Source: Candidatus Planktophila sp.
Lineage (GTDB): Bacteria; Actinomycetota; Actinomycetes; Nanopelagicales; Nanopelagicaceae
Assembly: GCA_021741905.1 (NCBI GenBank)
Contig: JAIOWZ010000002.1
Span: 27,012 to 91,011 of the forward strand
Direction: 5' to 3'
DNA: 64,000 nucleotides
In this document: positions 7,391 through 16,662 of the stretch, piece by piece
Position numbering within the stretch: the stretch's first letter is position 1
Layout: each line of letters starts with the position of its first letter
Translations under genes and position numbers: made by a program
Notes under the pieces: generated by a model
Databases searched by the model: none
What the model saw: the letters and a program-made list of their open reading frames with translations, nothing else
What the model was told of the DNA's origin: nothing

Positions 7391-8623
7391 ATGGATACAG
7401 TTACCAGAAGAAAGTTTCTTAAGCTAACAACAGGTGCGGTGGCAGTTGGTGCTGCGGCCCCACTGCTTAGCTTCGAAGACATCGCACAAGCTGCAATTGA
7501 TCGACCACTACCTGCGAACACTCCAATTCTTGTCGTTGTTACTTTGTATGGTGGAAATGATGGCTTAAACACCGTTGTTCCTTATACAGATCCTTTGTAT
7601 TACTCACTACGACCAGGGCTTGCTTATAAGCCAGAAGTTGTACTTCCATTAAATGCTGAACTTGCACTTAACCCTGCAATGAAGGGCTTAAAGTCTTTGT
7701 GGGATCAAAACAAAGTAGCAATTGTTCGTGGCGTTGGTTATCCCAATCCTGATCGTTCTCACTTTTCATCCATGGCAAAGTGGCAGACGGCATCTCCTGC
7801 AAAAAATATTTCAACAGGCTGGCTGGGTCGTTGGGTTGATTCACAACCAGAAGATTCCATGCTTGCAATCTCTTTAGGTTCGGTTTTGCCACCACTACTT
7901 GCTGGTGCAAAGCGTTCGGGCTCGGCTCTTCCTCTTGGTGGTTTAGTAATCCCAAAGGGAGACTTAGCTCTTCAGTGCCAAAAGCTTTCTATGCCTGTCA
8001 AAAAGGACTCAAAATTGATGGCTGCTGCAGCAACTTCTATGCGCAACCTCTTTACTGTTTCTACCAGTGTGCAGCCAGTGCTTAAGATGCCTGCCCCTGT
8101 AAGCCCAGATTTGCCAACAACTAATGGCGGAAACGCTGGCGGAGATAGCAATTTGGCGCAGCAGCTAGATGTTGTTGCAAAGCTTATTGCTGCAGGATCT
8201 CCCACAAAGGTCTGGTCTGTCTCCCTTGGTGGTTTTGACACCCATGCCAATGAAGCAAATGCACAAGCATCTTTACTTGGGACAGTTTCTGATTCTTTGT
8301 CACGATTTATGGGACAACTCAAGGCAACCACACGAAGTAATGATGTAACAATCATGGTTTATAGCGAGTTTGGTCGTCGAGTACTCGGTAATGGCTCAGA
8401 TGGAACAGATCACGGAACTGCAGGTCCAATGTTTATTGTTGGAAATTCAGTTAAGGGTGGGTTCTATGGCGAACAACCATCATTAAAGAATTTGTATAAG
8501 GGTGATTTAGCAGTGACAACAGATTTCCGTGATGTCTACGCCACAGTTATTGAAAAGGTTTTGAAATCACCGGTTGGGCCAACACTTGGTACCTGGTCCG
8601 GTCGAATTAATTGTATGAACTAA
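7391..8623 (+). CDS. DUF1501 family protein with Tat signal
   Basis: A 410-residue protein with a twin-arginine motif, RRKFLK (residues 6-11), followed by a hydrophobic stretch and AQA, so folded export is likely. The family belongs to the alkaline-phosphatase/sulfatase-like fold group. Visible conserved blocks are YGGNDGLNTVVPY near residue 55, SLGGFDTHANE near 280 and YSEFGRR with DHGTAGP near 320-345. It starts at an ATG with AGGAGG 6 nt upstream, in an operon with the DUF1800 gene. The pair is widespread but unassigned. The 3' end overlaps hspR by 4 nt in convergent orientation. Confidence 0.88.
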   Translation: MDTVTRRKFLKLTTGAVAVGAAAPLLSFEDIAQAAIDRPLPANTPILVVVTLYGGNDGLNTVVPYTDPLYYSLRPGLAYKPEVVLPLNAELALNPAMKGLKSLWDQNKVAIVRGVGYPNPDRSHFSSMAKWQTASPAKNISTGWLGRWVDSQPEDSMLAISLGSVLPPLLAGAKRSGSALPLGGLVIPKGDLALQCQKLSMPVKKDSKLMAAAATSMRNLFTVSTSVQPVLKMPAPVSPDLPTTNGGNAGGDSNLAQQLDVVAKLIAAGSPTKVWSVSLGGFDTHANEANAQASLLGTVSDSLSRFMGQLKATTRSNDVTIMVYSEFGRRVLGNGSDGTDHGTAGPMFIVGNSVKGGFYGEQPSLKNLYKGDLAVTTDFRDVYATVIEKVLKSPVGPTLGTWSGRINCMN

Positions 8624-9006
8624 TCTTCTTTATAAATAATTACTTCATTTTTACGACGGGTAGCTAAACCTTTAGGTGGGTTTTGTTCAATTAGTGCGTT
8701 TACTTCAATACGAAGTTGTGCAACCTCCAGCGCCATATTTGCAACTGCAGATTCCAATTCAATAATGCGCTTAATACCTGCATGGTTGATTCCTTCGCCA
8801 ACAAGTTTTTGAACTGCACGAAGAAGTGCAATATCTCGCAATGAGTATCTACGATTGCGACCTTCGGTGCGCGATGGGGAGACCAAACCTAATTTGTCAT
8901 ACTGACGCAAAGTCTGTGGGTGCATCCCAGAGATTTCAGCGGCAACGGAAATGACATAAACGCCAGCATCATCATCTGGTTGTGTGTTCTTCACTTCCTC
9001 GTTCAT
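8620..9006 (-). CDS. hspR: MerR-family heat-shock repressor HspR
   Basis: Represses the dnaK operon by binding HAIR operators, with DnaK as co-repressor in Streptomyces. The 128-residue protein has an N-terminal MerR helix-turn-helix ([30 protein letters not shown], given here only as the segment around residues 17-46), then a wing at [12 protein letters not shown] and a C-terminal coiled coil ([20 protein letters not shown]). It is the last gene of dnaK-grpE-dnaJ-hspR and overlaps the dnaJ stop by ATGA. Two HAIR-like sites lie in front of dnaK at 12297-12340, so autoregulation is very likely. Confidence 0.93.
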   Translation of the reverse strand: MNEEVKNTQPDDDAGVYVISVAAEISGMHPQTLRQYDKLGLVSPSRTEGRNRRYSLRDIALLRAVQKLVGEGINHAGIKRIIELESAVANMALEVAQLRIEVNALIEQNPPKGLATRRKNEVIIYKED

Positions 9007-9920
9007 ATCTTTGCCTTACTTACAAAATCAGAGCGAACATCTTCTGTTGCAGTTTCTTCGGCAAATGATTTCAATGCTTCTAGTGCTTTGCCATCAACGC
9101 GTTGTGGGACCTGGACCTCAACAGTGACCAATAAGTCGCCTGTGGTACTTCCTTTTGTGATGCCACGACCCTTCACCCGAAGTGTGCGACCGTTGGGTGT
9201 GCCAGGTGCAATACGAACCGTTACATCATCACCGGCCATAGTCGGCACCTTTATATCTGCACCAAGTGCAGCTTCTGCAAATGTAACTGGCAGAGTGATC
9301 ACTAAATTTTCACCTTTGCGAGAAAAGATAGGGTGAGGCTTCACATGTAGTTGGATAAATAGATCGCCAGGACCTGCTTCTCCAGCACTACCTTTTCCCT
9401 TAACCCGAATCTTTGCGCCATCGGCAACACCAGTTGGAACCCGCGCAGAGATATTTTGTGCTTGTCCACGATCAGTTGCTAAATGCAGATCAAGTGTTGT
9501 ACCAAAGACAGATTCGCGAAATGTAATGGTCGCTTCAGTTTGTAGATCTTGTCCTTTACGTGGACCGCGGCGGCCGCTACCACCAAAGAGAGTTGCAAAA
9601 ATATCTTGTGGATTTCCGCCACCAAAAACATCGTGGAAGTCTCCACCTTGAAATCCACCTTGCGACTGGCGAAAGCCACCTCTTTCAAACAATGATCGTG
9701 CTTCATCGTATTCAGCGCGCTTTTTGGCATCCGACAAGATTTCATAGGCTTCAGAAACTGCTTTGAACTTTTCTTCTTTTTCTGAATCACCCTTTGTTTT
9801 ATCTGGGTGAAGGTCACGGGCAAGTGCGCGGTACTTCTTTTTAATCTCATCAGCGGCAGCCTTTTTATCTACACCAAGGACTTTATAGAAGTCCTTTTCA
9901 TAGAGGTCTTTGGCTGCCAT
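9003..9920 (-). CDS. dnaJ: DnaJ-type co-chaperone without zinc-finger domain
   Basis: Hsp40 co-chaperone that delivers clients to DnaK and stimulates its ATPase. The 305-residue protein has a J domain at residues 8-75 with the HPD motif (DLHPDK), a Gly/Phe-rich linker ([12 protein letters not shown] and onward), and the two C-terminal beta-barrel domains. The four CxxCxGxG zinc repeats of canonical DnaJ are absent, so this is a type II or CbpA-like protein, although it sits in the classical dnaK operon. It follows grpE by 6 nt and overlaps hspR by 4 nt. Confidence 0.93.
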   Translation of the reverse strand: MAAKDLYEKDFYKVLGVDKKAAADEIKKKYRALARDLHPDKTKGDSEKEEKFKAVSEAYEILSDAKKRAEYDEARSLFERGGFRQSQGGFQGGDFHDVFGGGNPQDIFATLFGGSGRRGPRKGQDLQTEATITFRESVFGTTLDLHLATDRGQAQNISARVPTGVADGAKIRVKGKGSAGEAGPGDLFIQLHVKPHPIFSRKGENLVITLPVTFAEAALGADIKVPTMAGDDVTVRIAPGTPNGRTLRVKGRGITKGSTTGDLLVTVEVQVPQRVDGKALEALKSFAEETATEDVRSDFVSKAKI

Positions 9921-9926
9921 TGTTAA

Positions 9927-10403
9927 TTACGCTCCCTCTGGATCTGTCACAGATACGCGTGCCGGACGCAAGATGCGTTCTTTGTATTTGTAACCCGATT
10001 GCAAAATCTTAGATGCGGTCGGTACTAAAACCTCTGCAGACTCTTCGTGCATTAAAGCCTCATGGATCTGTGGATCAAATGCTTCGCCTTCGGTTCCATA
10101 CTTTTCTAGCCCGATGCGAGAAGTTATTGAATTGAGCTGGTCTGCTACCGCTTTAAAGCCCCCTGATAGCTCTCCATGTTGCTCTGCGCGATCAACGTCA
10201 TCAAGTAGTGCAAGGAGTTCTGTAAGGACAGCACCCACTGCGCTTTCATGGGCAACGGCCCGATCACGTTCAACCCGCTTTCGGTAGTTTGCATACTCTG
10301 CCTGTAGGCGTTGCAAATCAGATGTAAGTGTTGCCACCGGGTCAGCTTCCTGACCCGGCTCAACAACCTCTTCAACTACTTGTTCAGTAGTTTCCTCTGA
10401 CAT
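9927..10403 (-). CDS. grpE: Nucleotide exchange factor GrpE
   Basis: Releases ADP from DnaK. The 158-residue protein has an acidic disordered N-terminus (about 25 residues), a long coiled coil (LTSDLQRLQAEYANYRKRVERDR), and the C-terminal beta domain with the family signature around KYGTEGEAFDPQIHEALMHE. The start ATG overlaps the dnaK stop codon (TAATG), so translation is coupled. It is the second gene of the HspR-controlled chaperone operon. Confidence 0.95.
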   Translation of the reverse strand: MSEETTEQVVEEVVEPGQEADPVATLTSDLQRLQAEYANYRKRVERDRAVAHESAVGAVLTELLALLDDVDRAEQHGELSGGFKAVADQLNSITSRIGLEKYGTEGEAFDPQIHEALMHEESAEVLVPTASKILQSGYKYKERILRPARVSVTDPEGA

Positions 10404-12241
10404 TACTTAACTTCTTCATCAATGATTTCGGCATCTTCTACGCCATCTTCTTGTGGCCCAGACCCAGCGGCTTCGCCTTCAGTTGCTGCACTGGCTGCAT
10501 ACAAAGCTGCACCAAGTGATTGGCTGACGGTTGCAACCTTTTCAGTTGCTGACTTAATCATTTCGTAGTTTGAACCACCAAGTGCGGTCTTAAGTTCTGC
10601 AAGTGCAGCCTCTGTCTCACTCTTCTTCTCAAGAGCATCACCTTGTGACAATTTTTCTTCATTGTCTTTGATGAACTTTTCAGTTGAGTACAGAAGTGAG
10701 TCTCCGGCATTGCGGATCTCTGCCTCTTCCTTACGCTGACGATCTTCTTCAGCATGTGATTCAGCATCGGCCATCATGCGGGCGATCTCATCCTTGTTAA
10801 GTGCCGATCCACCAGTGATAGTCATGCTCTGCTCTTTACCTGTTCCAAGATCCTTTGCAGAGACATGAACAATTCCGTTTGCATCAATGTCAAATGTGAC
10901 TTCAATTTGTGGAACACCACGTGGTGAAGGTGGCAAACCAGTTAGTTCGAACATTCCTAGCTTCTTGTTATAAGCAGCCATTTCACGCTCGCCTTGGTAT
11001 GCCTGAATCTGAACAGCAGGCTGATTGTCATCAGCCGTTGTAAATACCTCGCTGCGCTTTGTTGGAATAGTCGTGTTGCGCTCGATTAGGCGAGTCATTA
11101 CGCCGCCCTTGGTTTCGATACCAAGTGACAGCGGGGTTACATCTAGGAGCAATACATCCTTTACCTCACCCTTTAAAACACCGGCTTGAAGGGATGCGCC
11201 AACTGCAACAACCTCATCAGGATTAACGCCCTTGTTTGGCTCTTTGCCACCAGTTAATTCCTTAACTAGGTCAACAACAGCTGGCATACGAGTTGATCCA
11301 CCAACTAGTACAACTGATTCAATCTTTGCAATTGGAATTCCAGCATCCTTTAGAACTGCTTGGAATGGCTTCTTGCAACGTTCTAGAAGGGCAGCGGTTA
11401 ATTGCTGGAACTGTGCGCGTGTAATTGTTTCATCCATAAACAATGGGTTCTTTTCTGAATCAACTGTTATATATGGAAGATTGACTGATGCAGATTGTGA
11501 TGATGAGAGTTCAATCTTTGCCTTTTCAGCAGCTTCACGAACACGTTGCATCGCCATCTTGTCTTTTGTTAAATCAATTCCATTGGCAGATCCAAATGTT
11601 TGCACTAGGTGATCAACTAGTGCTTGATCCCAGTCATCTCCACCTAGATTGTTATCGCCGTTAGTTGCCTTAACTTCAACAACACCATCACCGATTTCAA
11701 GAAGTGAAACGTCAAATGTTCCGCCACCAAGGTCAAAGACAAGAATTGTTTGTTCTTTGTCTGCTTTATCAAGGCCGTATGCGAGCGCTGCTGCAGTTGG
11801 CTCGTTGATGATGCGAAGAACATTAAGACCGGCAATTTCGCCAGCTTCTTTTGTTGCTTGACGTTGTGCATCGTTAAAGTAGGCAGGGACTGTGATAACC
11901 GCATCGGTTACTGTCTCGCCCAAATAGCTTTCTGCATCGCGCTTTAGCTTTTGTAGAACGCGTGCTGAAATTTCTTGTGAGGTGTACTTCTTACCATCGA
12001 TATCGATAGTCCAATTAGTACCAATGTGACGCTTAACGGATCGGATTGTGCGATCTACGTTTGTTACTGATTGACGTTTTGCGACCTCGCCAACAAGGAC
12101 CTCGCCATTTTTGGCAAAGGCCACGATTGATGGGGTTGTGCGCGCACCTTCTGCGTTGGCGATAACCGTTGGCTCGCCACCTTCAAGGACAGATACGCAG
12201 CTGTTTGTTGTTCCTAGATCGATTCCGACTGCTCTAGCCAT
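10403..12241 (-). CDS. dnaK: Chaperone DnaK (Hsp70)
   Basis: ATP-dependent folding chaperone, 612 residues from the chosen ATG. The N-terminal ATPase begins with [17 protein letters not shown], has the [13 protein letters not shown] and [10 protein letters not shown] blocks, and is joined by the linker [15 protein letters not shown] to the substrate-binding domain. The C-terminal lid ends in an acidic tail ([10 protein letters not shown]). A reading frame extends 25 codons further upstream, but AAGGAG sits at the right distance before the ATG at 12241 and the family N-terminus begins there. The promoter and two HAIR sites lie directly upstream. Confidence 0.97.
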   Translation of the reverse strand: MARAVGIDLGTTNSCVSVLEGGEPTVIANAEGARTTPSIVAFAKNGEVLVGEVAKRQSVTNVDRTIRSVKRHIGTNWTIDIDGKKYTSQEISARVLQKLKRDAESYLGETVTDAVITVPAYFNDAQRQATKEAGEIAGLNVLRIINEPTAAALAYGLDKADKEQTILVFDLGGGTFDVSLLEIGDGVVEVKATNGDNNLGGDDWDQALVDHLVQTFGSANGIDLTKDKMAMQRVREAAEKAKIELSSSQSASVNLPYITVDSEKNPLFMDETITRAQFQQLTAALLERCKKPFQAVLKDAGIPIAKIESVVLVGGSTRMPAVVDLVKELTGGKEPNKGVNPDEVVAVGASLQAGVLKGEVKDVLLLDVTPLSLGIETKGGVMTRLIERNTTIPTKRSEVFTTADDNQPAVQIQAYQGEREMAAYNKKLGMFELTGLPPSPRGVPQIEVTFDIDANGIVHVSAKDLGTGKEQSMTITGGSALNKDEIARMMADAESHAEEDRQRKEEAEIRNAGDSLLYSTEKFIKDNEEKLSQGDALEKKSETEAALAELKTALGGSNYEMIKSATEKVATVSQSLGAALYAASAATEGEAAGSGPQEDGVEDAEIIDEEVK

Positions 12242-12296
12242 TGTGAGTGCTCCTTTTATCCCGCTCGAGCCTGATTTAGGGTCGAGGAATGTTGAA

Positions 12297-12340
12297 CTTG
12301 AGTCGAGTATACACAAAAGGTTGAGTCGTTGCGACTCAGG
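12297..12340 (-). promoter_or_regulatory. dnaK promoter with tandem HAIR operators
   Basis: The HspR operator consensus is CTTGAGT-N7-ACTCAAG. One copy at 12320-12340 reads GTTGAGT-N7-ACTCAGG (6/7 in each arm). A second at 12297-12317 reads CTTGAGT-N7-ACACAAA (7/7 and 5/7). The copies are 23 bp apart. On the minus strand a TATACT -10 element (12306-12311) lies inside the second copy, and the first copy covers the -35 region. HspR bound to both would occlude RNA polymerase. Confidence 0.85.
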
Positions 12341-12381
12341 TTTTTGTCTGGTTGAACACGCATGTAACGGGGTTTATTCCC

Positions 12382-12393
12382 TACCCTCTCCCT
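12382..12393 (+). promoter_or_regulatory. Leaderless promoter -10 of the EtfD-like gene
   Basis: TACCCT at 12382-12387 is followed by 6 nt and the ATG at 12394, with no Shine-Dalgarno sequence. The spacing places the transcript start at the ATG. Confidence 0.5.
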
Positions 12394-14439
12394 ATGAACC
12401 TTGCACTAGCAGGCCTGTCCTACGGCATCACCCTCGTAGCTCTCGTTCTTCTTGCTGTTCGCACAAAGGCGCTGATCGGTATCTATAAGAAAGGCCAACC
12501 AGATTCAACGCGCAGCAACAATAAATTGCAGCGTTTACGAATGGCAGCTACTGAGATCTTTGGCCACACCAAGATGCTCAACTTTACAGTTGTTGGTTTT
12601 GCTCACTGGTTTGTCATGGTTGGCTTCTTTGCACTCTTTGGAACATTAATTACCGCCTACGGACAATTAATCAACCCAACCTTTGCGCTTCCGATTATTG
12701 GACACTTGTGGGTCTATGAGTACATCACTGAGCTTGTCGCATGGGCAACTGGAATTGGAATTGTCGCTCTTATTGGTATTCGCCAGGTAACACGTCTCAG
12801 CAACAAGCGTTCACGTTTTGCTGGTTCTGGACATGCAAAGGCTTACTACGTTGAATTCACGATCGTACTCATAGTCTTCTGCGTCATCGCATTGCGTGGA
12901 CTTGAAGGTGCGTTGTCCACTGAGACACAGTGGAACCGCCACTACATTACCACCTGGTTTATAGCCGACATGTTTAAGTCAATGACTTTGTCACAAATAA
13001 CCTCCTGGATCCAAATAGTTGCAACTATCAAAATTGTTGGATCGATGACCTGGTTTATTGTTATTGCAACAAACTTTACAATGGGTATTGCATGGCACCG
13101 ATTCTTGGCACCGTTTAATATTTTCTATCGTCGTAACGCTGATGGCACATCTTCACTTGGCGCTCTTCCACCGATGTTGTCACATGGCGAAGAAATAAAC
13201 TTTGAAGATCCAAAAGATGATGATGTCTTTGGTTTAGGCACACGGGCCGACATTTCCTGGAAGGGATTGTTGGATATGACTTCGTGTACCGAATGTGGTC
13301 GTTGCCAATCGCAATGCCCTGCTTGGCACACCGATAAACCACTCTCACCAAAGCTATTAATCATGGCTATGCGTGATCATGCCTTTGCTAAAACCGTTGA
13401 AAATGAAGCACTTGTTGGTGAGAATTCACCCATCAGTTTAGATGTTTTGTGGTCCTGCACCACATGTGGTGCTTGCGTTAATGAATGCCCAGTTGATATC
13501 GAACACATCGATCACATCGTTAACATGCGTCGCTTCCAGGTTTTGGTCGAATCTGAATTTCCATCTGAACTGGGTGGAACTTTTAGAAATCTTGAAAAGA
13601 CTGGAAACCCGTGGGGTGCTAATCGCACAGATCGCGAAGCATGGATTGCGGAGTGTGATTTCCCGGTCAATGTAATTGAAGGTCAATTACCAGATGATGT
13701 TGAGTATTTGTTCTGGGTTGGTTGTGCTGGTGCCTATGAAGAACGGGCAAAAAAGACAACAAAGGCTGTTGCAGAGCTTCTATATATGGCTGGGGTTAAC
13801 TTTGCTGTTCTGGGAAAGAAAGAAACCTGCACGGGAGATCCTGCGCGTCGTGCTGGTAATGAATTCTTGTATCAGATCCTTGCCCGCGAAAACATTGAGA
13901 CTTTCAAAGAGACATTTGGTGATCGACCAAAGGGTAAGAAGAAAATTGTTGTTACCTGTCCACATTGCTTCACAACAATTGGTCGAGATTACGGACAACA
14001 AGGTTTTGAACTTGAAATGATTCACCACACGCAATTGCTTAATCAATTGCTTCGTGAAAAGCGTTTGATTCCCATTAAAATGTCTCACACCGCTATGACC
14101 TATCACGATCCTTGTTACTTAGGTCGTCACAATGAGATTTATCAACCACCACGAGAAATTCTGGAAGCAACTGGTGCTGAGCTAACTGAAATGCCACGAA
14201 ACAAAGAACGATCATTTTGTTGCGGCGCAGGTGGTGGCCGTATGTGGATGGAAGAGAAAATTGGCACACGCATCAACATCAATCGTGTTGAAGAGGCGAT
14301 CAACACTGGTGCCACAGAGTTAGCGGTTGCTTGTCCTTTCTGCCGCGTTATGACCTCTGATGGTATGAACGCCAAGGAGTCAGCAGTTGAAGTCTTAGAT
14401 GTTGCCCAGGTTTTGCTGCGCTCAGTTAAGCAAGATTAG
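12394..14439 (+). CDS. Membrane Fe-S oxidoreductase, EtfD-like (heterodisulfide-reductase type)
   Basis: A 681-residue membrane protein like mycobacterial Rv0338c (EtfD), which passes electrons from electron-transfer flavoprotein to the membrane during fatty-acid oxidation. An N-terminal NarI-like domain with about five helices (residues 5-235) precedes two 4Fe-4S motifs: C298-x2-C-x2-C-x3-C308 and C355-x2-C-x2-C-x3-C365. Two CCG domains follow, seen in VGCAG, CTGDPARRAGNE and SFCCGAGGGRMW. ATG 12394 is preferred to the frame start at 12352, which lies between the dnaK promoter and TACCCT. It is divergent from dnaK. An acyl-CoA dehydrogenase at 27531 would be a plausible electron source. GlcF-like or other quinone-linked roles cannot be excluded. 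Confidence 0.82.
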   Translation: MNLALAGLSYGITLVALVLLAVRTKALIGIYKKGQPDSTRSNNKLQRLRMAATEIFGHTKMLNFTVVGFAHWFVMVGFFALFGTLITAYGQLINPTFALPIIGHLWVYEYITELVAWATGIGIVALIGIRQVTRLSNKRSRFAGSGHAKAYYVEFTIVLIVFCVIALRGLEGALSTETQWNRHYITTWFIADMFKSMTLSQITSWIQIVATIKIVGSMTWFIVIATNFTMGIAWHRFLAPFNIFYRRNADGTSSLGALPPMLSHGEEINFEDPKDDDVFGLGTRADISWKGLLDMTSCTECGRCQSQCPAWHTDKPLSPKLLIMAMRDHAFAKTVENEALVGENSPISLDVLWSCTTCGACVNECPVDIEHIDHIVNMRRFQVLVESEFPSELGGTFRNLEKTGNPWGANRTDREAWIAECDFPVNVIEGQLPDDVEYLFWVGCAGAYEERAKKTTKAVAELLYMAGVNFAVLGKKETCTGDPARRAGNEFLYQILARENIETFKETFGDRPKGKKKIVVTCPHCFTTIGRDYGQQGFELEMIHHTQLLNQLLREKRLIPIKMSHTAMTYHDPCYLGRHNEIYQPPREILEATGAELTEMPRNKERSFCCGAGGGRMWMEEKIGTRININRVEEAINTGATELAVACPFCRVMTSDGMNAKESAVEVLDVAQVLLRSVKQD

Positions 14440-14495
14440 GCGTAATTTCCACCTGTTCTCAGGAAACTTTCAGGCTGTGAGAGCATTCTCTAGCC

Positions 14496-15209
14496 ATGAC
14501 TACTACACCAGAGAAAACCGCACAACGCATTCTTGTCGTTGATGATGAACCCAGCATCAGCGAGTTAATTTCTACCAGCCTACGATTTGTTGGCTTTGAT
14601 GTCCGCACCGCAGCTAATGGTGCCGAGGCTCTACGTGTAGCAGAAGATTTCAAGCCACATGCGATGGTTCTAGATGTCATGTTGCCTGATCTTGATGGAT
14701 TTGAAGTGTGTAAAAAGATTCGCAACGAAGGTGTCGACACAGGTGTGCTTTTTCTGACAGCAAAAGATGGCATGGAAGACAAAGTTAAGGGCTTAACCCT
14801 TGGCGGCGATGATTACATGACTAAGCCATTTTCACTGGAAGAGCTTGTTGCTCGTCTGCGCGCACTTCTCCGTCGCACAGGTGTAGATCACATTAAAATT
14901 GATGATGAAAAAATGCGCTTTGCTGACCTTGAATTAGATGAGGCAACACATGAAGTTCGTCGTGCTGGTCAAATGCTTGACCTCTCACCAACTGAGTTTG
15001 CGTTGCTTCGCTACTTAATTATTAACGCTGATCGCGTTGTCTCAAAGGCACAGATCCTTGATCACGTCTGGCAATACGACTTCCGTGGCGACATGGGAAT
15101 TGTGGAGACTTATATTTCTTACCTTCGCAAGAAGGTTGATTCCTTTGATCCGCCACTTATTCACACAGTGCGCGGTGTTGGCTATCGTTTAAGAATGCCG
15201 CCTAAGTAG
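14496..15209 (+). CDS. OmpR-family response regulator
   Basis: A 237-residue regulator with an N-terminal receiver domain. The acidic pocket is in VVDDEPS (residues 15-17), the phospho-acceptor is Asp60 in MVLDVMLPD, and the switch lysine is in DYMTKPF. A C-terminal winged-helix DNA-binding domain ends in RGVGYRLRMPPK. It is 3 nt upstream of the histidine kinase gene and forms a two-component system with it. CATTCT lies 6 nt before the ATG and there is no ribosome site, so leaderless transcription is possible. Target genes are not shown. Confidence 0.95.
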   Translation: MTTTPEKTAQRILVVDDEPSISELISTSLRFVGFDVRTAANGAEALRVAEDFKPHAMVLDVMLPDLDGFEVCKKIRNEGVDTGVLFLTAKDGMEDKVKGLTLGGDDYMTKPFSLEELVARLRALLRRTGVDHIKIDDEKMRFADLELDEATHEVRRAGQMLDLSPTEFALLRYLIINADRVVSKAQILDHVWQYDFRGDMGIVETYISYLRKKVDSFDPPLIHTVRGVGYRLRMPPK

Positions 15210-15212
15210 ACA

Positions 15213-16655
15213 ATGAAATCCCCGTTTGCAAATTCAAGTCTACGTAATCGTTTAACGGTTGGCGTACTTGTACTCTCTGCAATCGGATTTATTGGTGCTG
15301 GAGTTGGTGCACAAGCATTATTAAAAAATTACTTAATCAATCAAGTTGATGATCAGTTACTTAGTGTTGTTAACGGGACTGCTGATCGGCTTGACCAAGC
15401 TGGTATTGCTCGGGACGATGATGACGATGACCGTGGCCCACAGGCTGCGCGAGCAACAACACCGCTCAACCGGGTTCCAACCTCTATCTCAGTAACTGTT
15501 TTAGATCCTTTTGGCAATCTAGTAGGAGGTATCGGTGGGGACCTAAACTCAAACCAGGTCACTGAGTATGTGAAGGGTTTGCTGCCTGGGCAGGTTGCTG
15601 CCTTTGGTTCTAAGCCTTTTACGATTGAAGCACCTGGTGCTGATTTTCGTGTTGCAACAACAGTGTTGCCATCTTCACTTGGTTCGGTAATTGTTGCCCA
15701 ATCCTTAAGTGATTTTGATAAAACAACACGGCAAATTGGCATTGTATTTTTGATTATCGGAGGTCTTGTTCTCTTGTTCATTGCCTTTGCATCACGTCAG
15801 GTTATCAAGTTAAGTATGAAGCCACTTGAAAAGATCGAAGCAACTGCAGAAAAGATTGCTGCCGGTGATTTATCCGCCCGTCTGGAAAACTTTGAACCCG
15901 ATACTGAAGTTGGTCGCCTGAGTACTTCGCTCAACCAGATGCTTTCACGCATTGAAGAGTCTTTCACCGCTCGCACCGAATCTGAAAGCAAATTGCGCCG
16001 CTTTGTTGCAGATGCCAGCCATGAGCTGCGCACGCCACTGACATCAATTCGAGGCTTTGCAGAGCTACATCGACAAGGCGCAGTGCCGGAAGGTGAAAAG
16101 ACAAAGGAACTTATCTCTCGCATTGAAAAAGAATCAATGCGTATGGGCTCTTTAGTGGAAGATCTTTTAATGCTTGCCCGCATTGATCAGTCTCGGGAAA
16201 TTGTGATGGCAGATGTTGATCTTTCAACTCTCATTAAAGAGGCGGTCACTTCTGCGCAAGTTGCTGGACCGGAGCATCCAATTACTTCAGATATCGCCCA
16301 TGATGTTCACACACAAGGGGATTCAGACAAGATTTATCAGGTTGTTACTAATTTGCTAGCAAATGCTCGTGCGCATACTCCTGCAGGAACTGCGATACAT
16401 GTTGCCACCTACTCTGCTGACGATGGCACATTTGTAACAGTTGCAGATAAGGGTCCTGGACTCAGCGCAGAAGACCAGCAACACATCTTTGAGCGTTTCT
16501 ATCGCGTTGATACTTCTCGCCAGCGCAACAGCAGTGATGGCAGCGGACTAGGGCTTTCAATCGTTGATGAGGTTATGAAAGCCCATGGTGGAAGCGTCTC
16601 TGTTTCTTCAGAACCAGGTAATGGCGCAACCTTCACGCTGCATTTCAAAGCCTAG
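15213..16655 (+). CDS. Sensor histidine kinase with Asp-rich extracellular segment
   Basis: A 480-residue membrane kinase. A transmembrane helix at residues 13-38 and a second at 174-195 enclose an external sensor domain. A run of six aspartates (D68-D73) followed by Arg-Gly sits in that domain and could bind cations. A HAMP linker is followed by the HisKA motif with His270 in DASHELRTPLTS, and an HATPase domain with NLLANARAHTPAG, DKGPGLS and GLGLSIVDEV. It is co-transcribed with the response regulator. The overall layout resembles mycobacterial TrcS or TcrY-type kinases. The signal is unknown. Confidence 0.95.
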   Translation: MKSPFANSSLRNRLTVGVLVLSAIGFIGAGVGAQALLKNYLINQVDDQLLSVVNGTADRLDQAGIARDDDDDDRGPQAARATTPLNRVPTSISVTVLDPFGNLVGGIGGDLNSNQVTEYVKGLLPGQVAAFGSKPFTIEAPGADFRVATTVLPSSLGSVIVAQSLSDFDKTTRQIGIVFLIIGGLVLLFIAFASRQVIKLSMKPLEKIEATAEKIAAGDLSARLENFEPDTEVGRLSTSLNQMLSRIEESFTARTESESKLRRFVADASHELRTPLTSIRGFAELHRQGAVPEGEKTKELISRIEKESMRMGSLVEDLLMLARIDQSREIVMADVDLSTLIKEAVTSAQVAGPEHPITSDIAHDVHTQGDSDKIYQVVTNLLANARAHTPAGTAIHVATYSADDGTFVTVADKGPGLSAEDQQHIFERFYRVDTSRQRNSSDGSGLGLSIVDEVMKAHGGSVSVSSEPGNGATFTLHFKA

Positions 16656-16662
16656 AACTTAC

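Noticed and set aside
12242-12316. Longer dnaK frame from 12316
   Set aside because: It covers the promoter and HAIR operator; the ribosome site and conserved N-terminus fit the ATG at 12241.
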